Assembly: GCF_042434745.1 (NCBI RefSeq)
Contig: NZ_JBHLSS010000045.1
Reading direction: 5' to 3' (one strand)
Source: Azotobacter paspali
GTDB lineage: Bacteria > Pseudomonadota > Gammaproteobacteria > Pseudomonadales > Pseudomonadaceae
Length of the DNA: 64,000 nt
Shown: in pieces, positions 9,061 to 18,389 of the stretch
How positions within the stretch are numbered: the stretch's first letter is position 1
How the letters are laid out: every line of letters starts with the position of its first letter
Program-made: the position numbers and the translations under genes
Notes under the pieces: model-generated
Told to the model about the DNA's origin: nothing
Database searches by the model: none
The model's input: the letters and a program-made list of their open reading frames with translations, nothing else

Positions 9061-9843
9061 TCAGAACAGGAAATACAGTCCGACAACGGACAACTGCAGG
9101 GCGAACAGGCGCTTGAGTAGGCGCGGCGGCAATCGGTGCGCCAGGTTGGCGCCGAAGCGGGCGAAGAACATGCTGGTGACGGCGATGCCGAGCAGCGCCG
9201 GCAGGTAGACGAAGCCCAGACTCCACGCCGGCAGATGCGCCTCGTTCCAACCGACGGCCATGAAGCTCAGCGCGCTGCACAGGGCGATCGGCAGACCGCA
9301 GGCCGCCGAGGTCGCGACCGCTTGCGGCATCGGCACGCTGCGCCAGGTCAGGAAGGGCACGGTGAGCGAGCCGCCGCCGATGCCGAAGATCGCCGAAGCC
9401 CAGCCGATCACCACGCCGGCCAGGCCGAGGGCGAACTTGCCGGGCACTGCGCGGCTGGCCTTGGGCTTGAGGTCGAAGCCCATCTGCAGGCCGACGGCGA
9501 TAGCGAACACGCCGATGATCTTCTGCAGCATCGGCCCCTGGATCGCCGCAGCGGTCAGGCTGCCGAGCACCGCACCGACGAGGATACCGGCCGTCAGCCA
9601 GATGAACAGCGGCCAGAGCACTGCCCCCCTGCGGTGATGGGCGATCACTGAGTTGATCGACGTGAAGACGATCGTGGCGAGCGAGGTACCTACCGCCAGG
9701 TGAGTCAACACGGCCGGATCGAAGCCTTGCGCGGTGAAACTGAACACCAGCACCGGCACTATGATTATTCCACCGCCGATGCCGAACAGTCCGGCCAGCA
9801 CACCGGCTACAACCCCCAGCGGCAGATACAGCAGAAACTCCAT
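9061..9843 (-). CDS. TauE/SafE family sulfite/anion exporter-like membrane protein
   Basis: Integral membrane protein of about 260 residues and eight helices. The N-terminal VLAGLFGIGGGIIIVP and the internal repeat SAIFGIGGGSLTVPF are hallmark half-repeats of the TauE/SafE (DUF81) family. Members move sulfur-containing or other small organic anions; the substrate here is unknown. The start at the ATG 9843 places the first repeat directly at the N-terminus. It heads the minus-strand TauE/SafE-lgt-thyA run. Confidence 0.88.
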   Translation of the reverse strand: MEFLLYLPLGVVAGVLAGLFGIGGGIIIVPVLVFSFTAQGFDPAVLTHLAVGTSLATIVFTSINSVIAHHRRGAVLWPLFIWLTAGILVGAVLGSLTAAAIQGPMLQKIIGVFAIAVGLQMGFDLKPKASRAVPGKFALGLAGVVIGWASAIFGIGGGSLTVPFLTWRSVPMPQAVATSAACGLPIALCSALSFMAVGWNEAHLPAWSLGFVYLPALLGIAVTSMFFARFGANLAHRLPPRLLKRLFALQLSVVGLYFLF

Positions 9844-9960
9844 CTCTACCCCCTTTCGAAAGCAGCATGGTACCGGAATTGGCCGGGCGATGAGGGATTC
9901 GCAGCCCTTGGTCCAGGCATCGCCGTTAGCTTGCGCCCATGACCTTCGGCAGGAAGTCCC

Positions 9961-10642
9961 ATGTGCCTGATCGTTTTCGCCTGGCGTCCCGGCCATACCA
10001 CGCCCCTGGTGCTGGCCGCCAATCGCGATGAATTCTACGCCCGCCCTTGCCGGCCCCTGGCCGCCTGGCCGGAGGCGCCGGGCGTGCATGCCGGACGCGA
10101 CCCGAGCCAGCCACGGGGCCGGCGCAGCCACGGCGAACTGCCGGCCAGCTTTTTGCTCGGCGAACTGTCGCCCGAAGCCTACCTGGCGCAGGTGGCGGAG
10201 CGGGCGCGGGACTATACCGGCTTCAACCTGCTGGTCGGCACGGCCGGCGAGCTTCTGGTACTACCACGCACGGGAAACGGCACCGCGGCGCTTGCCGGAG
10301 GGCCTCTACGGCCTTTCCAACGCCGCGCTGGACACGGCCCTGGCCAAAGCTGCGCCGCGCCAAGGCGGCCCTGGCCGCAGCCTGGAAAGGCCACACGCGG
10401 ACTGTCTGCTAGCGACGTTGCAAGACCGGAGGCCGGCAGCGGACGCGGAGCTGCCGGACACCGGCGTCGGCCTGGCCAGGGAACGCCTACTCTCGAGCGT
10501 GTTCATCGCCAGTCCGGACTACGGCACCTGTTCAAGCAGCGTGCTGATCGTCGCGGCAGACGGTTCGCGGCAATTGGTCGAGCGCCGCCTCGGTCCCGGC
10601 GGCGACCCACTCGGCAAGGGGCGGCTCGAGCTTCCGCCCTAA
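9961..10642 (+). pseudogene. Broken NRDE-family gene
   Basis: The N-terminus MCLIVFAWRPGH followed by AANRDEFYARP is the NRDE (Ser/Thr-rich T10) family start. Homology then jumps between frames. Frame 1 holds to about 10253; frame 2 resumes with LPEGLYGLSNAALDT; frame 3 carries PKLRRAKAALAAAWKGH after about 10336; frame 2 returns after about 10396 with DTGVGL, RLLSSVFI and SPDYGT to the TAA at 10642. That pattern needs two single-base insertions and one deletion. In addition, about 24 residues usually found between GRD and the PxQP stretch are missing near 10100, possibly by recombination between two similar RD codon runs. Sequencing error could explain the indels but not the in-frame loss. 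Confidence 0.75.
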
Positions 10643-11673
10643 CCGACCACGATGCAGTCGCGCTGCCGCTTGGCCTGGTAGAGCGCCGCATCCAGGCGGT
10701 ACACCAGGTCGTCCGGCGTTTCGTCGGCGACCATCTGTGCCACGGCGAAACTGGCGGTGAGCGGCATCGGCAAGGAGACATCGATCCGCCGCAGGTTCAG
10801 GCGCAGGCGCTCCGCCAGTGACCCAGCCGCCGCCGCATCGGTTTCCGGCAGCAACACGATGAACTCTTCGCCGCCCCAGCGGGCGAAGCAATCCACGTCC
10901 CGCAGATCCTGGCGCACCACCTGCGCGACCGCGACCAGCACCCGGTCCCCGGCCTGGTGACCGAAACCATCGTTGATCCGCTTGAAATGGTCGAGGTCGA
11001 ACATCAGTAGTGCGCAGGGATGGCCATGGCGTCGCAGGCGATGCCATTCGACCTGCAATTGCCTTTCGAGGCAGCGGCGGTTGGCGATCTGGGTGAGCGG
11101 GTCGATCTCGCTGAGACGCAGGGCCTGCGCGGCCTGCTCGGCCAGGGCCTGGTTTGCCCGGCGCAAGGCTTCAGTGCGCGCCGCCACCAGCTCTTCGAGA
11201 GCCTGGTTGAGCGCCAGCAGTTCCTGATTCTTGCGCTGCAGGGCCAGCTCGGCCAGCTTGCGCTCGTGTATGTCGCGGTGCGCGCCGATCATCCGGGTCG
11301 CCCGCCCCTCTTCGTCGAACTCGACGAAACGACCGTGATCGCTGATCCACAGATAGTTGCCACTGCTGCAGCGGCAACGGTATTCCTCGGCATAGACGGG
11401 GTGCGTCCCGTCCAGGTAGGCCCGAAAGCCACGCATGACCTGTTCGAAGTCTTCCGGGTGGATCACCTGGTGCCAGGTCAAGACGTTCTCCGGCAGGCTG
11501 TCCACGGCATAACCGAGCATGGAATACCAGCCCAGACTGCGCTTGACGTGGCCGGTGCGGATGTCCCAGTCCCAGATGCCGTCGCTGACGATCTCCAGCG
11601 CGAAACGCAAGGTTCGCGCGATGGCCTCGTGAGTCGCACCATAGACGCTGTCGCTAACCTTTAGGTCGTCCAT
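10639..11673 (-). CDS. PAS-GGDEF diguanylate cyclase
   Basis: Predicted to make cyclic di-GMP from GTP in the cytoplasm. The 344-residue protein has a PAS domain (about 25-145, including GIWDWDIRTG and the PAC-like end IGAHRDIHERK), a coiled-coil linker (about 145-185) and a GGDEF domain (about 190-340). The active site reads GGEEF at 267-271, an accepted variant, and the inhibitory RxxD motif (RDVD) sits at the canonical spacing just before it, so product inhibition is expected. There is no membrane segment. The start at 11673 has a GGAGC ribosome binding site. Its stop overlaps the end of the convergent NRDE remnant. Confidence 0.92.
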   Translation of the reverse strand: MDDLKVSDSVYGATHEAIARTLRFALEIVSDGIWDWDIRTGHVKRSLGWYSMLGYAVDSLPENVLTWHQVIHPEDFEQVMRGFRAYLDGTHPVYAEEYRCRCSSGNYLWISDHGRFVEFDEEGRATRMIGAHRDIHERKLAELALQRKNQELLALNQALEELVAARTEALRRANQALAEQAAQALRLSEIDPLTQIANRRCLERQLQVEWHRLRRHGHPCALLMFDLDHFKRINDGFGHQAGDRVLVAVAQVVRQDLRDVDCFARWGGEEFIVLLPETDAAAAGSLAERLRLNLRRIDVSLPMPLTASFAVAQMVADETPDDLVYRLDAALYQAKRQRDCIVVG

Positions 11674-11754
11674 AAAGCTCCGCTCCGGACTGGCAGCCAA
11701 TTACGCCGCCAAAAACACATTTCCGGACCGGCAGGCTCCAGGAGACTGCAAGCT

Positions 11755-14034
11755 TCAGCCCTGCAGCGAAGCCACCGGATTGATCACCCGGCCGAGACCG
11801 AGGTTGCGCAGGGCCAATTGCAGAGTGCTGTGGATGACCTGCGGGTTGTCGATAGCCATCAGTCGATCGAGCAGCTCGCGGGCCTTGCTCAGGGTGATCT
11901 GGCGTAGCAGCCATTTGACCTTGGGCAGGTTAGTGGCGTTCATCGACAGGCTGTCGAACCCCATCGCCATCAGCAGCACCGCCGCCGAGGGGTCGCCTGC
12001 CATCTCGCCGCAGATGCTCACCGGCTTGCCTTCAGCATGGGCGTCCTGCACCACCTTGTTGAGCGCCTGCAGCACTGCCGGGTGCAGGTAGTCGTAGAGG
12101 TCGGCGACCCGCGGGTTGTTGCGGTCCACCGCCAGCAGGTACTGGGTCAGGTCGTTGGAGCCGACCGAGAGGAAGTCCACCAGGCGCGCCAGTTCGCGGG
12201 TCTGGTAGACCGCCGCGGGGATCTCCACCATCACCCCGACTGGCGGCATGGGCACGTCGGTACCCTCGTCGCGGACCTCGCCCCAGGCGCGGTGGATCAG
12301 GTGCAATGCCTCGTCCAGCTCGTGGATCGAGGAGATCATCGGCAGTAGGATGCGCAGGTTGTTCAGCCCCTCGCTAGCCTTAAGCATGGCGCGCACCTGC
12401 ACCAGGAAGATCTCCGGATGGTCGAGGGTGACGCGGATGCCGCGCCAGCCGAGGAAGGGGTTGCTTTCCTTGATCGGGAAGTACGACAGCGACTTATCGC
12501 CGCCGATGTCCAGGGTGCGCATGGTCACAGGCAGCGGATGGAAGGCGGACAACTGGTCGCGGTAGATCGCCAGTTGCTCCTTCTCGCTGGGAAAGCGCTC
12601 GTTGTTCATGAACGGCACTTCGGTGCGGTACAGCCCCACCCCTTCGGCGCCGCGCTCCTGGGCGCGGGCGACATCGGCCAGCAGGCCGGTGTTGACCCAC
12701 AATGGCAGGCGGTGGCCGTCGAGGGTTTCGCAGGGCAGTTCGCGCAGGGCATCGAGGCCCTGGGTTAGTTGGCGCTCCTCCTCGACCAGGTCGGCGAACT
12801 GCTGGCGCAGCATGTCGCTGGGGTTGGTGTAAACCTCGCCGTGGTAGCCGTCGACGATCAGGTCGATGCCGTCCATCTTCGAATAGGGCAAATCGACCAC
12901 GCCCATCACCGTGGGGATGCCCATGGCGCGGGCAAGGATCGCCACGTGGGAGTTGCCCGACCCCTGCACCGAGACCAGGCCGACCAGCTTTCCCTCGGGC
13001 AGTTCGCCGAGCATCGCCGGGCTCAGCTCCTCGCTGACCAGGATGGTGTTGTCCGCATAGACCATGGTCTGCTGGCGGGCCTGCTGCAGGTAGGCAAGCA
13101 GGCGCCGGCCAAGATCCTTGACGTCGGAGGCCCGCTCGCGCAGATAGGCATCGTCCATCAGTTCGAAGCGTTTGACATGCTCGTTGACCACTTGGCGCAG
13201 GGCGCCCTGGGCCCACTGGCCGGTCCTGATCACCCGCTGCACCTCGCAACCCAGGGAGGCATCGTCGAGCATCATCAGGTAGACATCGAACAGGGCGCGC
13301 TCCTCGGGGCGCAATTGGGTGGCGAGCTTGGCGGACAGCGCACGGATGTCGACTCGCACCGCCTCGAGGGCGTTGCCGAACAGTTCCAGTTCGGCCTTGA
13401 GGTCCTCGGCCGGCTTGTCCGGCACCACATCCAGATCGGCCGGCGGCAGCACCACCACGGCCTTGCCGACGGCGACACCTGGTGCGGCCGGCACGCCGAC
13501 GAAGCGCGCCTCCTGGATACCCTTGCCCTGTCGGCCAAGGCCGCGGATCGAGCCGGTAGCCTCGGCATGAGCGATGACGCCGGCGAGCTGCGCGCTCATG
13601 GTCACTAGGAAGGCCTCCTCGCCCTCGTCGAACTCGCGGCGCTCCTTTTGCTGGACGACCAGCACGCCCATCACCCGCCGATGGTGGATGATCGGCGCAC
13701 CGAGGAAGGAAGCGTAGCGCTCCTCGCCGGTCTCGGCGAAGTAACGGTAGCGCGGATGGGTAGCGGCGTTCTCCAAGTTAAGCGGCTCCTCGCGGGTGCC
13801 GACCAGGCCCACCAGGCCCTCGTTGGAGGCCATGCTGACCTTGCCGATGGAGCGCTTGTTGAGCCCGTCGGTGGCCATCAGGACGAAGCGGTTGGTTTCC
13901 GGGTCGAGCAGATAGACGGAGCACACCTGGCTACCCATGGCCTCCTTGACCCGCCGCACGATGATGCCCAGCGCCGTTTTGAGATCCTTGGCGGAGTTCA
14001 CTTCCTGGACGATCTTGCGCAGCGTGTTGAGCAT
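11755..14034 (-). CDS. ptsP: Phosphoenolpyruvate-protein phosphotransferase of the nitrogen PTS (EI-Ntr)
   Basis: First enzyme of the nitrogen-related phosphotransferase chain: it autophosphorylates from PEP and passes phosphate to NPr, linking carbon/nitrogen state to regulation. The 759-residue product has an N-terminal GAF domain (about 1-165), the EI N-terminal domain, the phosphohistidine H363 in GSGNSHVAILARAMG, and a PEP-binding barrel with VGLYRTEVPFM and SICGEMAGDP. In Azotobacter and Pseudomonas, ptsP affects storage polymer and virulence traits. The start at 14034 gives the standard MLNTLRKIVQ N-terminus. It lies 23 bp after rppH, giving an rppH-ptsP operon. Confidence 0.97.
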   Translation of the reverse strand: MLNTLRKIVQEVNSAKDLKTALGIIVRRVKEAMGSQVCSVYLLDPETNRFVLMATDGLNKRSIGKVSMASNEGLVGLVGTREEPLNLENAATHPRYRYFAETGEERYASFLGAPIIHHRRVMGVLVVQQKERREFDEGEEAFLVTMSAQLAGVIAHAEATGSIRGLGRQGKGIQEARFVGVPAAPGVAVGKAVVVLPPADLDVVPDKPAEDLKAELELFGNALEAVRVDIRALSAKLATQLRPEERALFDVYLMMLDDASLGCEVQRVIRTGQWAQGALRQVVNEHVKRFELMDDAYLRERASDVKDLGRRLLAYLQQARQQTMVYADNTILVSEELSPAMLGELPEGKLVGLVSVQGSGNSHVAILARAMGIPTVMGVVDLPYSKMDGIDLIVDGYHGEVYTNPSDMLRQQFADLVEEERQLTQGLDALRELPCETLDGHRLPLWVNTGLLADVARAQERGAEGVGLYRTEVPFMNNERFPSEKEQLAIYRDQLSAFHPLPVTMRTLDIGGDKSLSYFPIKESNPFLGWRGIRVTLDHPEIFLVQVRAMLKASEGLNNLRILLPMISSIHELDEALHLIHRAWGEVRDEGTDVPMPPVGVMVEIPAAVYQTRELARLVDFLSVGSNDLTQYLLAVDRNNPRVADLYDYLHPAVLQALNKVVQDAHAEGKPVSICGEMAGDPSAAVLLMAMGFDSLSMNATNLPKVKWLLRQITLSKARELLDRLMAIDNPQVIHSTLQLALRNLGLGRVINPVASLQG

Positions 14035-14057
14035 GGCCCGCCTTGAGCTCCGTCTGA

Positions 14058-14537
14058 TCAATCCCGTGCCAGCAGGCGCGGTGCGAGTTCTTTCAGCGCA
14101 CGCCGGTAGACCTCGCGTTTGAAGGCGACCACCTGGCCCAGCGGATACCAGTAGCTGACCCAGCGCCAACCATCGAACTCCGGCTTGCCGGTGAGATCCA
14201 CGCGTACGCGCTGCTCGTCGGAGAGCAGGCGCAGGAGAAACCACTTCTGCTTCTGGCCGATGCACAGCGGCTGGCTGTGCGAGCGCACCAGGCGCTGCGG
14301 CAGGCGGTAACGCAGCCAGCCACGGGTGCAGGCGAGGATCCGTACGTCCTGCGGCTCCAATCCGACCTCCTCGTTGAGTTCGCGGAACAGCGCCTCTTCC
14401 GGCGATTCCCGTGCATCGATGCCGCCCTGCGGAAACTGCCAGGCATCCTGGTTGATCCGCCGCGCCCAGAGCACCTGACCAATATCATTGGTCAGGATGA
14501 TGCCGACATTAGGGCGAAATCCATCGGGGTCGATCAC
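14058..14537 (-). CDS. rppH: RNA pyrophosphohydrolase
   Basis: Nudix hydrolase that removes pyrophosphate from the 5' triphosphate end of mRNAs and so starts RNase E-dependent decay. At 159 residues it has the expected IDPDGFRPNVGIIL start, the WQFPQGGID lead-in and a full Nudix box with the RELNEEVGL core. The start is a GTG at 14537, chosen because the family begins with the MIDPDGFR motif; the longer frame adds unrelated residues. It is first gene of the rppH-ptsP pair. Confidence 0.95.
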   Translation of the reverse strand: MIDPDGFRPNVGIILTNDIGQVLWARRINQDAWQFPQGGIDARESPEEALFRELNEEVGLEPQDVRILACTRGWLRYRLPQRLVRSHSQPLCIGQKQKWFLLRLLSDEQRVRVDLTGKPEFDGWRWVSYWYPLGQVVAFKREVYRRALKELAPRLLARD

Positions 14538-14703
14538 AGCAGCGAACCTTGAAAACGCATGTGTCCGCATTGTTCCACAAAAAGGTGCGCGCCAGAAGCG
14601 GGCTGGACAAGGGGCCGGAACGCCGATGCCCTTCCGGCTCGTGCCGCACAACCGTTATGCTTCGCCGCATTCCCAACCTCCCTTCCCTGACCGAGGTTCT
14701 AGC

Positions 14704-15357
14704 GTGCGTCTGGCTCTATTCGATCTCGACAACACCCTCCTAGCCGGCGACAGCGACCATGCTTGGGGCGACTGGCTCTGCGAGCGCGGCATCCTCGACG
14801 GCGAGACTTACAAGGCGCGTAACGACGCCTTTTACCAGGATTACCTGGCCGGACGGCTGAATATCGTCGACTACCTGAACTTCAGCCTGGAGCTCCTCGG
14901 CCGCACCGAAATGGCCGTGCTCGAAGAGTGGCACCGAGCATTCATGCGCGAATGCATCGAGCCGATCATCCTCGCCAAGGGCTGCGAGCTCATCGAGCGG
15001 CACCGCGACCAGGGCGACAAGCTGGCGATCATCACCGCCACCAACCGCTTCGTCACCGCCCCCATTGCCGCGCGCCTCGGCGTCGAGACCCTGCTCGCCA
15101 CCGAGTGCGAGATGGCCGACGGTCGCTACACCGGCCGCACCACCGACGTGCCCTGCTTCAAGGAAGGCAAGGTCGAGCGCCTACAGCGCTGGCTGGAGGA
15201 AACCGGCCATTCGCTGGAGGGCAGCCATTTCTACAGCGACTCGCACAACGACCTGCCGCTGCTCGAACGGGTCAGCCATCCGGTGGCGGTCGACCCCGAC
15301 CCGCGCCTGCGCGAAGAAGCCGAGCGGCGCGGCTGGCCGGTGATCTCCCTGCGCTGA
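14704..15357 (+). CDS. HAD-family hydrolase, SerB-like subfamily IB
   Basis: A 217-residue haloacid dehalogenase-type phosphatase. Motif I is FDLDNTLLAGDSD near residues 5-17, with the nucleophile and acid aspartates; motif II is likely the IITATNRF segment; motif III/IV is FYSDSHNDLPLLE near the C-terminus. An alpha-helical cap lies between I and II. This matches the HAD-IB phosphoserine phosphatase-like proteins found next to rppH-ptsP in pseudomonads; relatives act on histidinol phosphate or phosphoserine, and the substrate cannot be fixed from sequence. The start is a GTG at 14704. It is divergent from rppH. Confidence 0.9.
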   Translation: MRLALFDLDNTLLAGDSDHAWGDWLCERGILDGETYKARNDAFYQDYLAGRLNIVDYLNFSLELLGRTEMAVLEEWHRAFMRECIEPIILAKGCELIERHRDQGDKLAIITATNRFVTAPIAARLGVETLLATECEMADGRYTGRTTDVPCFKEGKVERLQRWLEETGHSLEGSHFYSDSHNDLPLLERVSHPVAVDPDPRLREEAERRGWPVISLR

Positions 15358-15498
15358 ACGGGCGTAGCCGCGTCGGCGGGCGGGTAATTGGCCGGGTGGC
15401 AACGGCACAGTTCTATCCACCCGCACCTGCGGGCTCTGCTAGAGCGAACTCGTCCGCGACCGCCGGTATTCGGCCGCGGCCCTTGAAAGGGCCAGGCC

Positions 15499-16008
15499 TC
15501 AGACGGGCTTGGCCACCATCAGCCAGAGGGTGGTGGCGAAGCAGGCCAGCCCGAGTAGCGCCAGCACCAGGCTGAACCAGGGGCTCTTCCGGTGCCGGCC
15601 GGTGACCCGCGCAGCTAGCCACAATCCGCAGACCGCCCCCGGCAGAAACAACAGCGAGCTGCCGAGCAGCCAGATCTGCCCCAGCGGCCAGCCGACCAGG
15701 TGCGCCAACCACCAGCCGCTGACCGGCAGGCCGATCAGACAGAGCAGCAGCAGGACGGCGCACAGCGCCGGCCAGGGCGAGGCACGCGCGGGCGCCTCCG
15801 CTTCCGCTCCCCCCGTCACCGCTCCCTGCGCATCCGGGGCTGCCGGCTCCGCTCTTGCCGCGTCCGCTTCCGTCTCGGCGTCGGCCTGCGCGGCCCGTGC
15901 CGGACGGAGCCGTGCGCGCCAGCAAAGCCCGGCGAGCGCGAAGAAGGTCACGAACAGCAGCACGCCAGCCACGCCATGGAGCATTGTGAGCAGCGCGAAG
16001 TGTTCCAT
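15499..16008 (-). CDS. Small multi-pass membrane protein of unknown function
   Basis: 169 residues. One hydrophobic helix lies at about 9-28, followed by a hydrophilic, Ala/Glu-rich linker (about 32-75) and three more membrane segments (about 78-100, 108-130 and 145-165). I do not recognise a family. It starts 38 bp after ilvA on the same strand and may be co-transcribed, but nothing in the sequence links it to isoleucine synthesis. Confidence 0.65.
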   Translation of the reverse strand: MEHFALLTMLHGVAGVLLFVTFFALAGLCWRARLRPARAAQADAETEADAARAEPAAPDAQGAVTGGAEAEAPARASPWPALCAVLLLLCLIGLPVSGWWLAHLVGWPLGQIWLLGSSLLFLPGAVCGLWLAARVTGRHRKSPWFSLVLALLGLACFATTLWLMVAKPV

Positions 16009-16046
16009 CGTTCAGTCCTTTGAGTCGAGTGGATGGATCGTTCGAG

Positions 16047-17561
16047 TCAGCCGAGGAACAGCCGGTAAGCCGGATTGTCGGTTTCGTCCCAGTACGGATA
16101 GCCGATAGCGTCCAGGGCCGCCGGCAGCAGGTGGCGCTCGCTCGCCGGCACCTGCAGGCCGGCCACCACGCGGCCATCGGCGGCGCCGTGGTTGCGATAG
16201 TGGAACATCGAGATGTTCCAGCGTCCGCCGAGCTTGCTGAGGAAATTGAACAATGCGCCGGGCCGTTCGGGAAACTCGAAACGCAACACCACCTCGTCGC
16301 TGACGCCCGCCGCATGGCCGCCGACCATGTGGCGGATGTGCAGCTTGGCCATCTCGTCGTCGGTCAGGTCGAGTACGGGAAAGCCCTGCTCGCGCAGGCT
16401 GGCCACCAGTTGCTCGCGCGGATCGTTCTCCGGGTGGGTCTGCACGCCGACAAAGATGTGCGCGTGGTCCGGGCGGTTGTAGCGGTAGTTGAACTCGGTG
16501 ATCTGCCGCTTGCCGATGGCCTGGCAAAACGCCTTGAAGCTGCCCGGCTGCTCGGGGATGGTCACGGCGATGATCGCCTCGCGCTTTTCGCCCAGTTCGG
16601 AGCGCTCGGCCACATGGCGCAGGCGGTCGAAGTTAATGTTGGCGCCGGAATCGATAGCCACCAGGGTCTGCCCGCTCACCCCTTCGCGCTCGACGTAGCG
16701 CTTGATCCCGGCCACCGCCAGGGCGCCGGCCGGCTCGGTGATCGAGCGGGTGTCGTCGTAGATGTCCTTGATCGCCGCGCAGATCTCGTCGGTAGTGACG
16801 GTGACCACCTCGTCCACGTGGTGGCGGCAGATGTCGAAGGTGCAGGCACCGATCTGCGCCACCGCTACCCCGTCGGCGAACAGCCCGACTTGCGGCAGCA
16901 CCACCCGCTCGCAGGCGGCCATGGCCGCCTGCAGGCAGTTGGAGTCCTCCGGTTCGACACCGATCACCCGGACCTCGGGACGCAGGTATTTCACATAGGC
17001 GGCGATACCCGCGATCAGTCCGCCGCCGCCGACCGGCACGAACACGGCGTCCAGCCGGCCCGGCTGCTGGCGGAGAATCTCCATGGCCACCGTGCCCTGC
17101 CCGGCGATCACGTCGGGATCGTCGTAGGGGTGGATGTAGACGTAGCCCTTCTCTTCGACCAGCTTCAGCGAATGGGCCAGCGCATCGGGAAAGGCGTCGC
17201 CGTGCAGCACCACCTTGGCGCCGCGCGCGCGCACCGCTTGAACCTTGATCTCCGGGGTGGTCCTCGGCATCACGATGACCGCCTTGATGCCCAGGTGCCT
17301 GGCCGCCAGAGCCACGCCCTGGGCATGGTTGCCGGCCGAAGCGGTGACCACGCCGCGCGCCAGCTCGGCCTCGCTCAACCGGGCCGCCTTATTGTAGGCG
17401 CCGCGGATCTTGAAGGAGAACACCGGCTGCAGATCCTCGCGCTTGAGCAGGATCTGGTTGCCAAGACGTTCGGAGAGCTGACGGGCAGGCTGCAGGGGAG
17501 TCTCGACGGCGACGTCGTAGACGCGCGAGGTAAGGATCTTCTTGACGTACTGTTCGAGCAT
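16047..17561 (-). CDS. ilvA: Biosynthetic threonine ammonia-lyase
   Basis: Deaminates threonine to 2-oxobutanoate, the first committed step to isoleucine, with PLP. The 504-residue length and layout match the long biosynthetic form: a catalytic domain (about 1-320) and two ACT-like regulatory domains (about 325-500) for isoleucine feedback. The PLP lysine is in FSFKIRGAYN, the phosphate-binding loop in PVGGGGLIAG, and the substrate loop in ASAGNHAQGVA. It is divergent from rpiA with a 134-bp gap. Confidence 0.96.
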   Translation of the reverse strand: MLEQYVKKILTSRVYDVAVETPLQPARQLSERLGNQILLKREDLQPVFSFKIRGAYNKAARLSEAELARGVVTASAGNHAQGVALAARHLGIKAVIVMPRTTPEIKVQAVRARGAKVVLHGDAFPDALAHSLKLVEEKGYVYIHPYDDPDVIAGQGTVAMEILRQQPGRLDAVFVPVGGGGLIAGIAAYVKYLRPEVRVIGVEPEDSNCLQAAMAACERVVLPQVGLFADGVAVAQIGACTFDICRHHVDEVVTVTTDEICAAIKDIYDDTRSITEPAGALAVAGIKRYVEREGVSGQTLVAIDSGANINFDRLRHVAERSELGEKREAIIAVTIPEQPGSFKAFCQAIGKRQITEFNYRYNRPDHAHIFVGVQTHPENDPREQLVASLREQGFPVLDLTDDEMAKLHIRHMVGGHAAGVSDEVVLRFEFPERPGALFNFLSKLGGRWNISMFHYRNHGAADGRVVAGLQVPASERHLLPAALDAIGYPYWDETDNPAYRLFLG

Positions 17562-17656
17562 CGGCGGACATCGGAAAGCTGAAGGGAATGGGCCAGTCTA
17601 CCCTGTCAGCGTCCCGGCAGGCCACCCGGCGGGCGCCGGGCCGAAGCGGACACGGT

Positions 17657-17662
17657 TATAAT
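17657..17662 (+). promoter_or_regulatory. Possible -10 box for rpiA
   Basis: A perfect TATAAT lies 33 bp before the rpiA start codon in the ilvA-rpiA divergent gap. No good TTGACA-like hexamer sits 16-18 bp upstream, so the promoter may be activator-dependent or the match fortuitous. Confidence 0.35.
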
Positions 17663-17695
17663 CAATCCATCTCTCCCATCCAACGAAGACCCCAC

Positions 17696-18376
17696 ATGAC
17701 CCAGGACCAGCTCAAGCAGGCCGTGGCCCAAGCCGCCCTCGACCATATCCTTTTGCAGCTCACTCGGCAGAGCATCATTGGCGTCGGCACCGGCTCCACC
17801 GCCAATTTCTTCATCGACCTGCTGGCTCGCTACCGGATGGACTTCGATGGCGCCGTGGCCAGTTCCGAAGCCACCGCTGCCCGCCTGAAAGGCCACGGCA
17901 TCGAAGTGCACGACCTGAACAACGTCGCCGAGCTGGAGTTCTACGTGGACGGCGCCGACGAGTGCAACAAGCATCTGGAGCTAATCAAGGGCGGCGGCGC
18001 CGCGCTGACCCGCGAGAAGATCGTCGCCGCGGTGGCGCGGACTTTCATCTGCATCGCCGACGAGAGCAAACGGGTCGATTTTCTCGGCGACTTCCCGCTG
18101 CCGGTGGAGGTGATTCCCATGGCCCGCAGCCATGTGGCGCGCCAACTGGTCATGCTCGGCGGCGACCCGGTCTACCGCGAAGGCGTGGTGACCGACAACG
18201 GCAACGTGATCCTCGACGTGTACAACATGCAGATCACCAACCCCAGGCAACTGGAGTCGGACATCAACAACATCGTCGGGGTAGTCTGCAACGGGCTGTT
18301 CGCGGCGCGCCCGGCCGACTTGCTGCTGCTCGGCACCCGCAACGGGGTGGAGCGCATCGAGCGCCCCCGCCGCTGA
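17696..18376 (+). CDS. rpiA: Ribose-5-phosphate isomerase A
   Basis: Interconverts ribose-5-phosphate and ribulose-5-phosphate in the pentose phosphate pathway. The 226-residue product has the GTGSTANFFIDLL phosphate-binding loop, the SSEAT strand, the DGADE acidic motif and the KGGGAALTREKIV signature containing the catalytic lysine/glutamate region. The ATG at 17696 gives the standard N-terminus; a longer in-frame reading starts 36 codons earlier and is not supported. The ilvA-rpiA divergent pair is conserved in pseudomonads. Confidence 0.96.
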   Translation: MTQDQLKQAVAQAALDHILLQLTRQSIIGVGTGSTANFFIDLLARYRMDFDGAVASSEATAARLKGHGIEVHDLNNVAELEFYVDGADECNKHLELIKGGGAALTREKIVAAVARTFICIADESKRVDFLGDFPLPVEVIPMARSHVARQLVMLGGDPVYREGVVTDNGNVILDVYNMQITNPRQLESDINNIVGVVCNGLFAARPADLLLLGTRNGVERIERPRR

Positions 18377-18389
18377 GCGACCGCCCGAC

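Noticed and set aside
16020..17582. 520-codon plus-strand frame
   Set aside because: Antisense to ilvA with no recognisable domain.
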